A stretch of DNA of 64,000 bases, taken from Sclerurus mexicanus. Lineage: Eukaryota; Chordata; Aves; Passeriformes; Furnariidae. The notes beneath the pieces were generated by a model that made no database searches, had not been told where the DNA came from, and saw nothing but the letters and a program-made list of their open reading frames with translations. Shown one piece after another: positions 40,654 through 52,792 of the stretch; positions within the stretch are counted from its first letter, which is position 1, and each line of letters opens with the position of its first letter. Location: NCBI GenBank assembly GCA_013396755.1, contig VWZF01005177.1:2858399-2922398 (forward strand). Reading direction: 5' to 3'. Both the position numbers and the translations under genes were made by a program.

Positions 40654-40686
<33 letters not shown>
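40654..40686. repeat. (AT)n microsatellite
   Basis: Sixteen AT dinucleotides plus one base, uninterrupted. Perfect dinucleotide runs of this length usually vary in length between individuals. Confidence 0.97.
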
Positions 40687-40689
<3 letters not shown>

Positions 40690-41781
40690 TTCACAATATA
40701 GTAGCTTTGGCTAATTCCTACCAAGCTGCTTTGGCCAAACATTTTGTGAATTCTTTTGCAGTTAGTGAAACCAGATGACTTTTTGTAGGAGGAAAGCCCT
40801 GGGGTGGAGCCAGAATTTACAGCATTGCAGCAATATATTCTCTTAAAGCCTTCTGGACATTGCTCAGCAGAAACAGAAGAACAAGGCTTGATTAAAAAGA
40901 GGTGCAGTTGCTTTAAGGACCATTTAGGCACCTATGAGCCAGAGACTCCCTGCATGTCCAATAGATATTTAAATACTGAAGTTGTCTCGGTTTTGGTCGG
41001 TTTGTTTACGGGAAGGTTGCCACAGTGTATGTAAACATAAGTTATAAAAGCTTCAGCCTTTTATATTCCTGCACAGTTTGGATCTCGAGCTTGCAATTAA
41101 GGCTCTTCTTTTATCTTTTCCCCCAAAGTGGTCAAAACTGAAAGGTAAACACTGAGGGTGTGTACTGCACCAGGATCCATACCAAATGTAACAATATGAT
41201 GTTTTCCTACAGGCTGCCTGAAAAGGGACAGTTCATTTACATGCTGTTTCTCTCCATGCCTCTCACCTTACAGAAAAAGCATTAAGGAGCAAAGTTACAG
41301 AGAATACCTGTAAAAGCTGTTCTACTTTCCATCAGCTGTCTGAGATTCATTGCATCAAAGAGAAGAACCATGACCTTCTACTCTACACAGGACCCTGATG
41401 ATATGCTCAAACATGAAACTTACAATACATGGGACCTGAGCCATTGTGGGGGGGGCAGTCATAGACAGAATGGAAATTCACATAATATCAATGAAGTCTA
41501 AATGGGTCTCTACATCACAAACATTTACTCACGTAAACCCATGGGATTACTCATGCAATTAAACATCTGTCAGAATTGAGCCTTAAATATGTCACATATC
41601 CAATTGAATGTGGGTGTGAATATACAGCGATGCAAAAATAATAAAATAATAATAAACATATAGATATGCCACCCTCCATGTGGCTGTCAGTGACTGATAG
41701 AATCATCTGCTTATCCAAAATGAATTCTTAATTAAAATAGGAGAGTCTTCTTAATTTTTTTTTTCCTGAATGGTTGGAAAA

Positions 41782-41799
41782 TAATTAGAGCTCTAATTA
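41782..41799. promoter_or_regulatory. 18-bp palindrome with paired homeodomain-type cores
   Basis: TAATTAGAGCTCTAATTA is a perfect inverted repeat with a SacI-type GAGCTC centre. Each arm carries TAATTA, the core bound by many homeodomain proteins, so a dimer could bind symmetrically. Factor binding is inference from the motif only. Confidence 0.35.
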
Positions 41800-43660
41800 A
41801 GCAATTTCACCTGACATAGTTGTCTGGATATTAACTCATCAGCAGTGCAGTGAGGGGTTTTACATACTCAGGGAAATTTGCTCATACTCCTTCAATTCCC
41901 TTGAGTTTTGTGCTTATCAATTTTTTGTGGCCTCCACAGGCTTTTGACCAGGGATTGCACAGATTTTGTTCTGCTTTATTTTTCTGGTGTACATTACTAT
42001 AAGATCTCAATTGATTTTATTTTCTTACAGATGGCTAGCATTTTTTTTCCTTTTTTTTGTTTTGGTTGTCATTTCCCATGTGATGAAGGCATGAGTAATC
42101 TGTGATAGCAAGGGACAGGGTTTGACAAGTCAGATGAGCTCTGCCCAGTCTGTACTCCAATTTACAATTTTTTTGGTGCTGCCACTGCACACAAACTTTT
42201 ATAAACGAGGCCCTTCCACTGCATTGTATAACTGTGTGTGTTTTCCACATTAGCTGCACAGTAAAAGCTTCACACGAATCTGCCTTCTAGCCATATTTGT
42301 TCCTTAGGATGTTGCTCAGGACAAACATTCAGCATTGCTCCAGCATACCCAGCTGGCTGTGCACGAGTGAGATAAACCACAGACCTGCACCACAGTGTCC
42401 TTTTAACTTTAAAATGTGAACATGAAAAATGCTCTGCCTCCTGCTACAAAAAGAAAAATGAATACCTGGGCACTTGGGAATCTTTCTATTTAAATGCAGA
42501 TTACAGCTTTCCTCACAGCTGTTTGGAACCATTAATCCTTTTAGGAGATTTCTCTTCCTTAGGGTGGAGGGAGATGGACAAGGTTGCCTTTTTCAACGTT
42601 TTTTTTTGTTCTGTGCAAACCTTTTAAGTTTTAGAAACTGGTGAATCCGGCCCAGATTTATTGAAAGAAAAAGAAGAAATGGACCTTTAAGTCAATTACC
42701 TCTAGCACTGGAAAAGATTAATAATTTCCAAGGTGTGCCTCCGCACTGAACAAGATTTTGAACGTATAAAAACTTAACCTGGGAAACACTCAAGCTCCTC
42801 TAGTAATTTATAATTACCATAAGATCCGTAGTTACTGAGTAGTCTACAGCTAAAGAGACTTTTAAGTAAATTCCTCATTTACTGTTCCTGGGGTTACAGC
42901 TACCAGCAGACTGCTCTAAGCAAGTCATCCTAACAGGTTAATTTGACTTAAGTAGAGTTGTGTCTGTTTTCAGTTATGCTTAAAGGACTAAAAAGACCAG
43001 CATTTAAGTCTCCTGCCTGTTGATAAAATACCTATTTGGAGCCAGTTTAAACGGGAGTAGGTCTTTCCGACAGTCCCCAATGAGTCTTGAACTCCAACAG
43101 TGGGATATGAAGCAAAACACTTCAACTGTTTTGCTACCATGCCCTCATATTAATTTAGTTATGAGGCATCTTACAGTCAAGCTAGTTTGGGGTTTCTCTC
43201 ATCCAAAAGATTCATTTACAGTCTGGTAATTTAATGCCAAAATAACTGTTTCTGATCTCTGTCTTTTCTTAAAGTGATCCAGTTCATAAGAATTTATGAT
43301 GTAGCTTCAGGATAGTAAGTTTCTGACAGAATCCAGTTTTATTTCTCAATAGAAATGTCTCTTCTCAGGAATTTAGTTTTTTGGGGGAGAGGAGGCTCTG
43401 CACTTTATTCTTTAAATCAAATATACAGGATGTCCAAGGCAGTCTAAAAGTCATCCCAGCCCACGGGCCTTGGAAGCTCACTGAAATCCTTTTGGTCTTA
43501 TTCTTTTCCTAAGGATTTTCTCTTTCTTCAGATAAAGCCTATCATTTTTATGTCCCTTATGGAAGAAGCAGTTTGACTTGTTACTCTGTTGAGGCAAGTT
43601 GAGCAATGGGATATCTCAACAGAGGTACTAAACACTACCCTGAAGGCATTTTAAACTCAT

Positions 43661-43686
43661 GTGCTTTGTCTTTCCTTCAGGTATGT
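43661..43686 (+). other. Candidate recursive splice site (acceptor fused to donor)
   Basis: The pyrimidine-rich stretch GTGCTTTGTCTTTCCTTCAG ends at 43680 and is followed at once by the donor GTATGT (43681-43686). This zero-length AG|GT arrangement is the form of vertebrate recursive splice sites, known mostly from very long introns of neural genes. It would require a plus-strand transcript through this region, which is not established. Confidence 0.2.
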
Positions 43687-44435
43687 GCGCTGCATGGTTG
43701 AGCATAACTGATAAGAACTCTGTTCTGCAATTTAACCAGTCGTAAATGCAACTGCAAGAGTAGGTGATGTGAGGCATAATAAAAAGTGATGATTGCTGTT
43801 AATGCTTTTTTTGCTTCCCCCTCCCCCCCCTATAAAATTAAACTAATATATTTAGTTGAGTCAGGAGAGTTTAACCCTGGAACTGAGAAGTGAAGACTCA
43901 CTGTGAGCAGATTAGTAAGCAGGGACAACTCTTGAAATATTTTATTTAGAAAGCCCTGGAAGTTAGAAAGAGCTGTGGATCCTTTCCCTCAGTTTACATA
44001 GGAGACGACATTATCGCTGAAGGATTTCCTGTTCTCATAACATCATGAGAGCTGGAACATGACCTTATCTGGGACCAACTTGGACCATAGTAGTTATGTA
44101 ATCTGACCTTTTGCATAAACTAAGGTGGAATGTACTTTCATTTCTTATATTTTTTGGACAAGTTCTCCCTTTTCATCTGGAAACGTTACCTGGTTTTGAA
44201 CAGGCTTCCAGACCTTCTGGTTTTCCTAAGAGATCAGAAAACTTAGCTGTAGCCATTGCACACCTACAGCTCTGGAGCTTGACCCTCTTGTGCCCATAAA
44301 GGTGAATAGCAGCTTGCTCGGAAGCCAACAAATTATAATTGATCTTTTAGAGAATAAGCAGTTGTGACTTACGACAAATGGAAAGATCTTCTGGTATATG
44401 GTATTTACTCATTATCATTATTTATATTTATTTGC

Positions 44436-45096
44436 AGAGAAGGACTTGAGCATTCTCATGCATGAAAAGCTGGACAGGAGGCAACAGTGCCTGCTTGCGG
44501 CCCAGAAAGCCAACTGCATCCCGGACTGCACCGAAAGCAGTGTGGTCAGCAGGTCAAGGGGTGTGATTCTCCCCCTCTACTCTGCTCTGCTGGGATCCCA
44601 CCTGTGGTCCTGAACCCACTTCTGGGACCATCCACACAATAAAGACATTAATCTGTTGGAGCAGGTCCAGAGAAGGGCCACCAAGATGATCAGAGGGATG
44701 GAGCACCTCTCCTACAAACACAGGGTGAGAGAGCTGGGCTGGAGAAAAGGTGGCTTCATAGCAACCTTTTAGTACTGAAAGGAGGCTTATATATAAAGAG
44801 GGAGAGTTACTTTTTACATGGACAGATAGTGATAGAACAAGGGGGGAGAAGATTTTCAACTCAAAAGAGGGAAGATTTAGATTAGATGTTAAGAAGAAAT
44901 TCTTTATTGTGAGGGTGATGGGACATGTTCCCTAAAGAAGCTGTGGATGCTTCATCCCTAGAAGTGTTCAAGGCCAGATTGGACAAGGCCCTGAGCAACT
45001 CATCTAGTAGAAGCTGTCCCTGCCCCTGGCAGGGGGACTGAAATGATATGATCTTTAAGGTCCCTTCCAACACAACCATTCTATGTTTCTATGATT
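44436..45096 (+). mobile_element. CR1 LINE 3' end, plus orientation
   Basis: The copy begins within the last part of ORF2: 44436-44610 translates as an EKDLSILMHEKLDRR...QKANCIPDC...SRGVILPLYSALL-like stretch, the usual CR1 ORF2 C-terminal region. It continues through the 3' part ('gagaagggccaccaagatga', 'gattagatgttaagaagaaa', 'tgttcaaggccagattgga'). It ends with GATCTTTAAGGTCCCTTCCA and ATTCTATG-type octamers. It is 5'-truncated, has internal stops and a deletion near 44614-44640, and is not active. Confidence 0.96.
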
Positions 45097-47475
45097 TTAG
45101 ACTTTTGGATGGTTCCATCAATGATGTGATGATAACAATGAAAACATGTTGTTAATTAATCTTTTCCTCTATCTTTTCTCTTCTGCAAAGAAGCAAAAGG
45201 TATGGCTGAATAACAGTAATATTATGATATTTTTCCCAGCTGCCTAATGGTATTAAGAGCTGTTGGTACCAGTTCTAGTTAACAGCTGTTGAAACGTAAC
45301 CTTAGAAACATAAAGAACATAAAAATGGTCTTTCTGAATGAAAGACCTGACAAGTGAGTGGAACACTTGATAACTAACAAACATCAAACTCTTTCCTTTT
45401 ATGAGATGGAGGTTTCTCATTTCCTGCTTCTTGTGAATTCTTACAATAGTACTTGGTGCTTATACCATGCTTTTGTTCTCTAAAGCATTGTATGAACATT
45501 AACTAGTTAATCCTCCAAACACCCCATGAATTATGTGAGAAAGCAATATTTCCATACACATTCTGCCAGCACAGTAGGGGAAATATTAGAACAGACTTTA
45601 CAAGGAGCCTTTTGCCCATTTAAATGTGTTAACCTTTGTGTTACATATGTCTGAACAACAGGGTTCTTTTAAGACCACACAGCAAAGCAGTAACATTTAT
45701 CAGTATTTTTTTGACTTTTTTTTTTCTCATTAAGTGACTGAGAATTAAGTACATATTTCCCTCCTGCAACTTGAATTGCTCTCTAACTCTGTCTTGGTAG
45801 TTTATGCCTCACTCATCTCTGATGTAAAACTTTATACGTGAAGGCAATATTCTTAATCTGATTTTGGATAGGGTCTTTAGCCTCCTACTTGTACGATTTA
45901 ATTCCTCCTCTCCCATCCTTAACTTTCATGTGATATCTCTGTTTGTGCAGTTTTTGCTATTAATTTTTTTTTTCTGTCTCCAAGCATAGGTCATGTTATA
46001 AAATTAGATCCCAGGCACTGTAATGCTTGGAACTGCATTGAGACTCCGGTACTAAGCTCATTTTTTCCTGACATTATAATGTCTCGGGACCTAGCTGTCT
46101 ATCTGCAACATCTACCTATATGCAATAAATTTGAGCACACTTTTATCTTCCACTTGCTGGTGAAAGTGCAGTTGTCCCTTCCTCCTCAGGGTATGTCCAG
46201 AGGGCAGAACAACCTTACAAGGCTGCGAGCAAGCTGTTGGGCAACTGTTACTGCCTGCAGCCACGGTGCTTAGATAAAAATTCATATTTCATCATTTCCC
46301 TGGAGCCATTGCTGCTTCCAGGACCCCATATTACGCTAGCTCTTATTGCTAGGTTTGACTTTTCCTTACATTTCTGTACACTCTGAATTCTTCTTTCCTG
46401 AATAGCTGATGTCAATAGCTCCTTTTTCCCTGTGTTGTGTTAGATGAGTGTCAGAAGGTGGCAACTAGCAGTTCATTGTAGCTGCTGTGCACTCTATCCC
46501 TCAAAAGCTATATGTATAACTGAGATCTCTTTCTGTAACCTTTTTTACTCCGTAATTTAGCAATCTGTCACATGAGGGTTTCTGAGATTAATGAAAATTA
46601 GGAAATTCACTTTCAATGAAAGAACTAAATAAATGCTTCTGAAGTCTGTTTAATTTAGTATTCACTAAGTCTGTAGATCTTTACTGTTATATCAGGTATA
46701 CGACACCTAACATTAAACCATCTTTGACATGCACAGTCACTCTGTCTTTCAGAAGGAACTACTTGACAGAAAGCTGAATAATAGTGATGTGAGAAAATGG
46801 TCTTCCACATACTCGGTATATGAAGACTTAATTTGAGTTGGTTTTTCCTGCAGCACCAACACACTTTCCTCCTTCTTCTGGCCTCTATTTTAGTATATAT
46901 AATGTATTTTGATAACCTCCAGGTATTGCTATTCAGCAGAGGCCAGAGTGAAAGATTACTCGCTGATTTTTAGGTTGGAATTTTATTGCTGGATTTTTAA
47001 TTTTTATTTGTTTTTCACATTCTTAAACAGCCTTTGTATACTCTGTTAAACACACTGCTCTCTGTTGTCTTTAATCAGTATTCATTTTGGATTTGAAAGA
47101 TTCCTTCGGCTTGATTGTAGTGTCTGAGCACGAGCTTGTAACCTCCCTCAGTTAACAGACTAATTGTTTCCTCTCTCCTAAAATGCAGTTCTATCTACAG
47201 TTTATCAAAAAATTGTTTTATTAGATTTGTGTTTTTATCATAGACAATTTTCTTGCAGCTATTAATGTTCTCCTAAGCTTGATTTTGACTTGTAAGCCAC
47301 AGGTGTTTCACTGAAAGCATAAAATTGTGTTCTTAGGACAATTTGCCAATGTCATACTAGCAAGTCTGTTTTGTTATTTTTCAGATAGTCACAGTCACTC
47401 AAAGGAACAGTCAGGAAGTTTTTATAACAATCTGTTCAGGTTGATTTGGTTCCTTCTGTTGTTGTGTAGGATTTT

Positions 47476-47573
47476 ATGTTTGTTTCCTTTTTTGTTTGTT
47501 TGTTTTGGGTTTTTTTTGTTTGTTTGTTGGTTGGTTTTCCGGTTCTTGTTGTTTGGTTCATTGGTTTTTTTTA
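47476..47573. repeat. T/G-rich low-complexity tract
   Basis: Repeated TTTG and TTGG units with T runs over about 100 bp on the plus strand. The Phe/Leu-rich open frame crossing it (47327-47617) is a by-product of the composition. Confidence 0.8.
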
Positions 47574-49137
47574 AGGTTGAAAGAAGCTGCAACACCCTGC
47601 TTGGAGGACATCTGTAATCTAAAGGATTTTCACTTTTCTGTCCCAGTTCCTTAGAGTCACCTTATTTAGTTTCCCAAACTCTTGCCTTCTGCATAGCCAC
47701 CTTAAATTATCATTTGTACAATACAAAATGTTCAAGGTACTGGAATCATTTCAAAGTACGAAAAATATCTTTTATAAAGATATAGCTATAAATTTTATCA
47801 AATATAAAATAAATTATCAAATATTATCTTGTACTGTCCAGAACACAATTTCAGAATAGCTGAAAGTCTTGTGGCAGCACAGTGGTGCTTCATTTGCTTC
47901 CATGTGGGCTGTCAACTCAGCTTTTGTGGAAGCACTGTCTGTAGCTCTGTGGGAGCTCCTAGGTGCTAACATGGTTGTCATAATTCTCCTTGGTTGCCAC
48001 TTAGCAGCACTCAGAAACTGCAAAAAATAATGTGTTTCCTTTTATTCTACTCCATGTTTCCTATTTTCTAGGTATTGCCTAAGCCAATGCTCTGTCAGAG
48101 AAAGTACAGCACTGCATATTACTTTGTTCATCTTGAACACTTGAGCTTTGTGGCCCTTCTGCCAGAAAACCTCCTGCCACGTTCTCTTTTTTATGTACTT
48201 TTAGAGATTCACTTGTGGTTGGAAGGTCAGAGTCTGCCCAGAAACATGTAACTTACACAGCAAAAGGCAGAGGATGAATTGTTGGTCTCTACATAGTCTT
48301 AATCTTAGTTATTTTATTCTAAAGCCAATTAGGAACTAGGTTTTTACAATTTGTGAGGTGGACTTACCAGCTTCAGATCAGTTGAAAGGTCCTCTGCTTT
48401 TTCACCTTGCCTTAGTTTCCTCTGATAAAAACTAGATGCATGTGAAATATATTTATGGAATGGGGAATAATACTACCAAAGTTTCTTTGCAAGTTATTAG
48501 GCAAATCAGCTGCTGTGGAACCAAGCAACTATGAAAAATACCTGATGTATTACATTTACTGCTCCTCGTTACATGCAGAGGAAAATGTCATTTGAGTTTT
48601 CTTCTAGGTTCTTTTTTTGACATTTCTAAAGAGATTCAGCTACTCTGATGGAGCTTTCAGCAGCTCCATCCTTTCATTCAGAGTATTTTGGGACATTTAC
48701 TTTTTATCCATATGGGTAATCTCTCTGATCTGCTGTTTGTCTCAGATCTTTTTAATTTATTGTTTCAGTTTCCACTGGCTTTGAATTATGAAACAAAAGC
48801 TGCTTAAAAAAGTGCAATTTCCTTTCAGCATCAACACCAGTCAGGAGACAGTAGATTCAATAGACTCTCAAAGTACTGCAGTTTAAAATCACCTTAGTTT
48901 CTTGGCAAGGGATTGCTAAATTGTCAGAGAAGTGGAGGGTTTGAAGGCTGCAAGCTTTGGTTGAAATAGGAGAGGAAAGGGAGCAATCCTAAAGACAGAG
49001 AGAAATAAAGACTGTTTTGTCTCTTCTGTCATCCATAAATCCAAACCTTTACTTTAAGGACATGGTAGTTTTTCCTAATCTTCTGCTCCTTTTAAGTCAG
49101 TGCTTTCATAAATAAAAACCTTTAATGTAAACTCATT

Positions 49138-49162
49138 AAAAAAAAAAAAACAAAACAAAAAA
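49138..49162. repeat. A-rich / (AAAAC)n low-complexity tract
   Basis: A run of at least 13 A followed by CAAAACAAAAAACC. It is of the same A/C-rich class as 36296-36386 and 59507-59563. Confidence 0.8.
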
Positions 49163-51327
49163 CCACAAACCCATCTATATGATACTATAATTCATGAAAG
49201 AAATGCATAGGGATTTATGACAAACACAGTGTGCCAAAGAATTAACCACTCCAGAGTAAAACAGATAAAAATGGATATAATATTCAAATGTCAAGTTGCT
49301 CAAACACCTGTGATTTGCCATTAATGTAGTGGAATTTTGCAAATATAAACAAGGAAGCCACTAAACTTCAGATAAAAAAGCCACATTCAGAAGGGTACTA
49401 GTCATATCTGGAGAAAAAATTTTATTCTATAAGAAGGGAATACTAGGCTGCAGTATAAGGTTTCTGTGAAAACTATCCACTTGGAAATGTGTGCCTTTCT
49501 CTGCTGTTAGTGGAAGTGCTGTGACAGGTTTGTCAGTCACTCAAGCTGTGGTGCTGCAAAAGCAGTACAGCACTTCTATTTCAAGTGAATCTGTCAAAGT
49601 ACTGCTATAACAAACCAGCCTCCACTTCTTTTCCAGTACAAACAGCAATCTTCAACATTTCAATCACATCTGAATCATTTTGCGGGGAGAAAATCTCATG
49701 GCTATTGTATGCAAAAATACGAAAACTTTTCCAGTTTCTCTTCTTTTACCATCCAAAAAACATAGCAAAAACCCTGGCAAGAAGAAAAAATTTCTTTAAA
49801 AAGTAATGTCTAAGAATTTAAAAAATCATACCAACAAGGTAAAAACATCTGTTCTAATGGATGGCTGGAAAGTTTTTAAAGGCAATTAAAGAAATATCTG
49901 TAGGGGCTACAGACCTCAGGTGTTGAAGTAGATGATCTGAAGGGCTGTATTTTTTAATGGACTTTTCTGGTAAGCTGTCAAGACATTTTTCCTCCATGAA
50001 TTTTCAATCATTTCCCTCTCTGCCTCCATCTAACTTGCCATTTATTCCATTACGATGGTTACTAAAAAATGTTCCTGTTTCATCTAGATCAGTAATTCCC
50101 AAACTGCTCACCAAACAGTGATAGCTACAAGGTGTAATAAGCAAAATCCATTCTCAATAAAACAGTATGGGTTTTCTAGATCCTTTCACATGTGATATTT
50201 TGACCACAACTGCAAATGTTCCTGAGTTTTAAGTGGAGCAAAGCTTTAGGAAAGAATTTCTATTGTACCAAGAGATAGAAATAGTGTTAAGTGTAAGTCA
50301 TTAACAACAATGCCAACACTAAAGAAAGGAGAGGGTGAAATAATTTGCACTTCTGACCATTCTATTGACTCTTTACAGATGTGAAGCTGGTAAGATAGAT
50401 TCTCACAGACTGCATCTGGATTGAGCTGATGCGTTCTGCAATGTGTTGTGGCTCCTGGTCACTTGAGCACCAAGCTAGGTCCAGAGCACATCAGGGCACT
50501 TGCAGGCATGGAGGCCTGATGAAAGACAGTGATTCTATCTGGGTCATGAGGGGAAAGTCAGTCATCTGTGTGCTCGGCTTCTGAAGAGGGATTGACTTGT
50601 AGGGCCAAGCTGTGAATCTCAGAGTCAACTGAAAACTCCCTTGGTACTGTGATTTTGAGTGTATTGTGACAGGGATTGGATCTTGTGGCTGTAACAGAAG
50701 TCTTGGATGAACGAAGAACTAAGTGAAAAACAATAAGCTGAGCAATAAAACAATTAATATCTTACTTTTGCCTTTCCCAACTACATCTCTTCCAAACAGC
50801 ATTAGCAGAGTTTGGCCAGCTGTGCTGCAGTTTCTTTAGTACAGCAGAATTCCTTTTCTCATCTTGCATATTGTTTTGCTGTGTAACATATAGGTTTAGG
50901 CTGTAGAAAACCTCATGTTAAACGCAGTGAAACAATAACAAGCCTCAGAGAAGGCAGAAAGAAGGAATTATTTCTTTCCTCTCCTCAGAACTGTACTCAG
51001 AAGTGACTAAATTATATAATTCTCCATTGTGTTCATGGAGCTTAAGTTTTTGGGTGCAAGAGGTACATGCAATGACTATTTTGGAGGGGAAATTTAGAGG
51101 AGAATTTTTAGTTGTTAGTGCTTCCTGTGCCACTGGGCAGAGTGGGTTCATAAGATTCAGCAGATCATGGGGCTGGGAGCTGTGGCTTACCCCTGGCGCT
51201 CTGTAGTGGTTTCTTCAGCCTGCTACCTATTTCCTCAAGGTTAAACCTCTATTATCTGGTCCTGCTCAATCACTCTGTTTTCTCTCCTCTGAGTTACTCT
51301 TCCTACTCTCATTTTCTTTGCCTGCAG

Positions 51328-51349
51328 TGTCTCAATCTGTACTTTTCAG
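51328..51349 (+). other. Candidate 22-nt microexon with strong flanking sites
   Basis: The acceptor CTCATTTTCTTTGCCTGCAG ends at 51327. After 22 nt comes ACTTTTCAG followed by the donor GTATGT at 51350-51355. The second AG directly abuts the donor, so it could instead act as a recursive splice site. A 22-nt exon would shift a reading frame. It is evidence of sites only; no transcript is shown. Confidence 0.2.
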
Positions 51350-52772
51350 GTATGTCATACTTGCCCATCCAAGTCCTATGTTCCTTTCTTAACTTTCTTA
51401 ACTTCGATGCCCACCTTTCTTCCCCTTGGGTCCAGTCCTAGTCTCTCTCCAACCTTTTCATTGGTCTCAGATCAGGTCCATGTTTCCTCCTTCTCTCTTT
51501 CAGAAGTCTCACTTACTCTCTGGCCATTTCCCATCTTTTTGCATCCCAGCATGTCTCACACAGTTCTTCTATTCTTCTCTGTGTTATTTCTCCATATTGT
51601 CCTATTAATCTGTTCCAAATTGTTTAGTTCTAGCAACAAGCTTCTCCACGTTTCTTAACCATTTGTCCAAGCCAGCCAAATAACTCTCTGTGTGTTTTAC
51701 TAGCTACCAGTCCCGATCTCTTTCAACTTTTTTGTTTCCTTAACAAAGTCCTGTTTGCCTTGATTCATCTCAGGTTTTGGTCTTAACATTTCAGCCTAAA
51801 CAGTTTCTATAAAATGCAAAGGACCTAAGAATATGAAACATGGGGAAATTTGAATAGGGGTGGTATTAGCAGACATATAACATAGTTATATACTCCAATC
51901 TCGTTGGAGTAACTCCCTTGTCTGTTTTGCTGCATATCCGTAAAGTTCCAGGGAAGCCCATTAGAACCATTTATTTTTATTTTACTGTCTTCCAGTAGTG
52001 TAAGTAACTGACTGTTACAATTTAGATCTCTCTGGCTTTGAAGAAAATTAAAAGCACATAATGTAATAGAAGAATGGTAGTCGGAACAATAATCGAGATG
52101 CTAAGATGTGAGTGATGATCAGTGTGAGTGTAAGGAAGCCAATACAGCAATTCTGGTTTGCAATAGCTGAAGATCTCCTCTTTTGAATACATGTATTTGC
52201 TAGTAAGAGAAATGATAACAGAAAAATTGTTAAACTGAAGCTAAAAATTTTTCTCACTATGACAGCAACTTGATCAATTTTGTTTCCCTCAAGCTTACTT
52301 TGTATGCAAAAACAGGAGAGGTTTTTTTTATTATCTAAGTAAACTTTCTAATTAAAAAACAATCAGAGTTTTATAACACAAACATAAAACATAAAGAGCT
52401 TTGTTTAACTACACTGATTAGAAACTGAAGTTATATTCCCTAATAAAAACCATAGATTTATTATTTTTGTATTGATATAAATTACATGAATTTTTAGGGA
52501 TTTTGTCTTTTTATGCAATTTTTATTTTAATTATTCCTTTTTTGTTTGTTTGGGTGTTTTGTTTTGAGTTTTTTTAATATAGGCTGAATTGGTACAGTAC
52601 TAAGACAAAGACATTTCTTTCACTCCTTCAGAGCTTTTAACTCTTGCCCTATTTGGATATTCTGATATAATTTTCCCCTTCTCTCTCACAGGACTCTTCA
52701 TTTCTATTTATTTTTATAGTCCTCAGGATTACAGAATAGCAGTAAGTAATTGCTCTGTTTCCATTTATGGAG

Positions 52773-52792
52773 ACTAGTTTATTTAAACTAGT
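52773..52792. repeat. Short perfect inverted repeat
   Basis: ACTAGTTTA and TAAACTAGT, 9-bp arms separated by TT. It is too short and AT-rich to call a terminator or transposon end; noted as structure only. Confidence 0.6.

Larger units (their letters stand above)
40687..44435. other. AT-rich non-coding stretch, possible regulatory DNA
   Basis: No gene was recognised. The stretch from about 41740 to 43230 is free of recognisable repeats. It contains the ATTA-core palindrome at 41782-41799 and several further TAAT/ATTA cores. The homogeneous, repeat-poor look is compatible with conserved non-coding elements, but conservation cannot be judged from one sequence. Confidence 0.4.

Noticed and set aside
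44398..44613. Plus-strand 71-codon frame with a reverse-transcriptase-like C-terminal look
   Set aside because: It is the ORF2 end of the CR1 copy at 44436-45096, truncated and interrupted.
49905..49945. GTTGAAGTAGATGATCTGAAGG resembling the CR1 3' region
   Set aside because: The characteristic 'ccttccaac' and octamer tail are missing, so the similarity may be chance.
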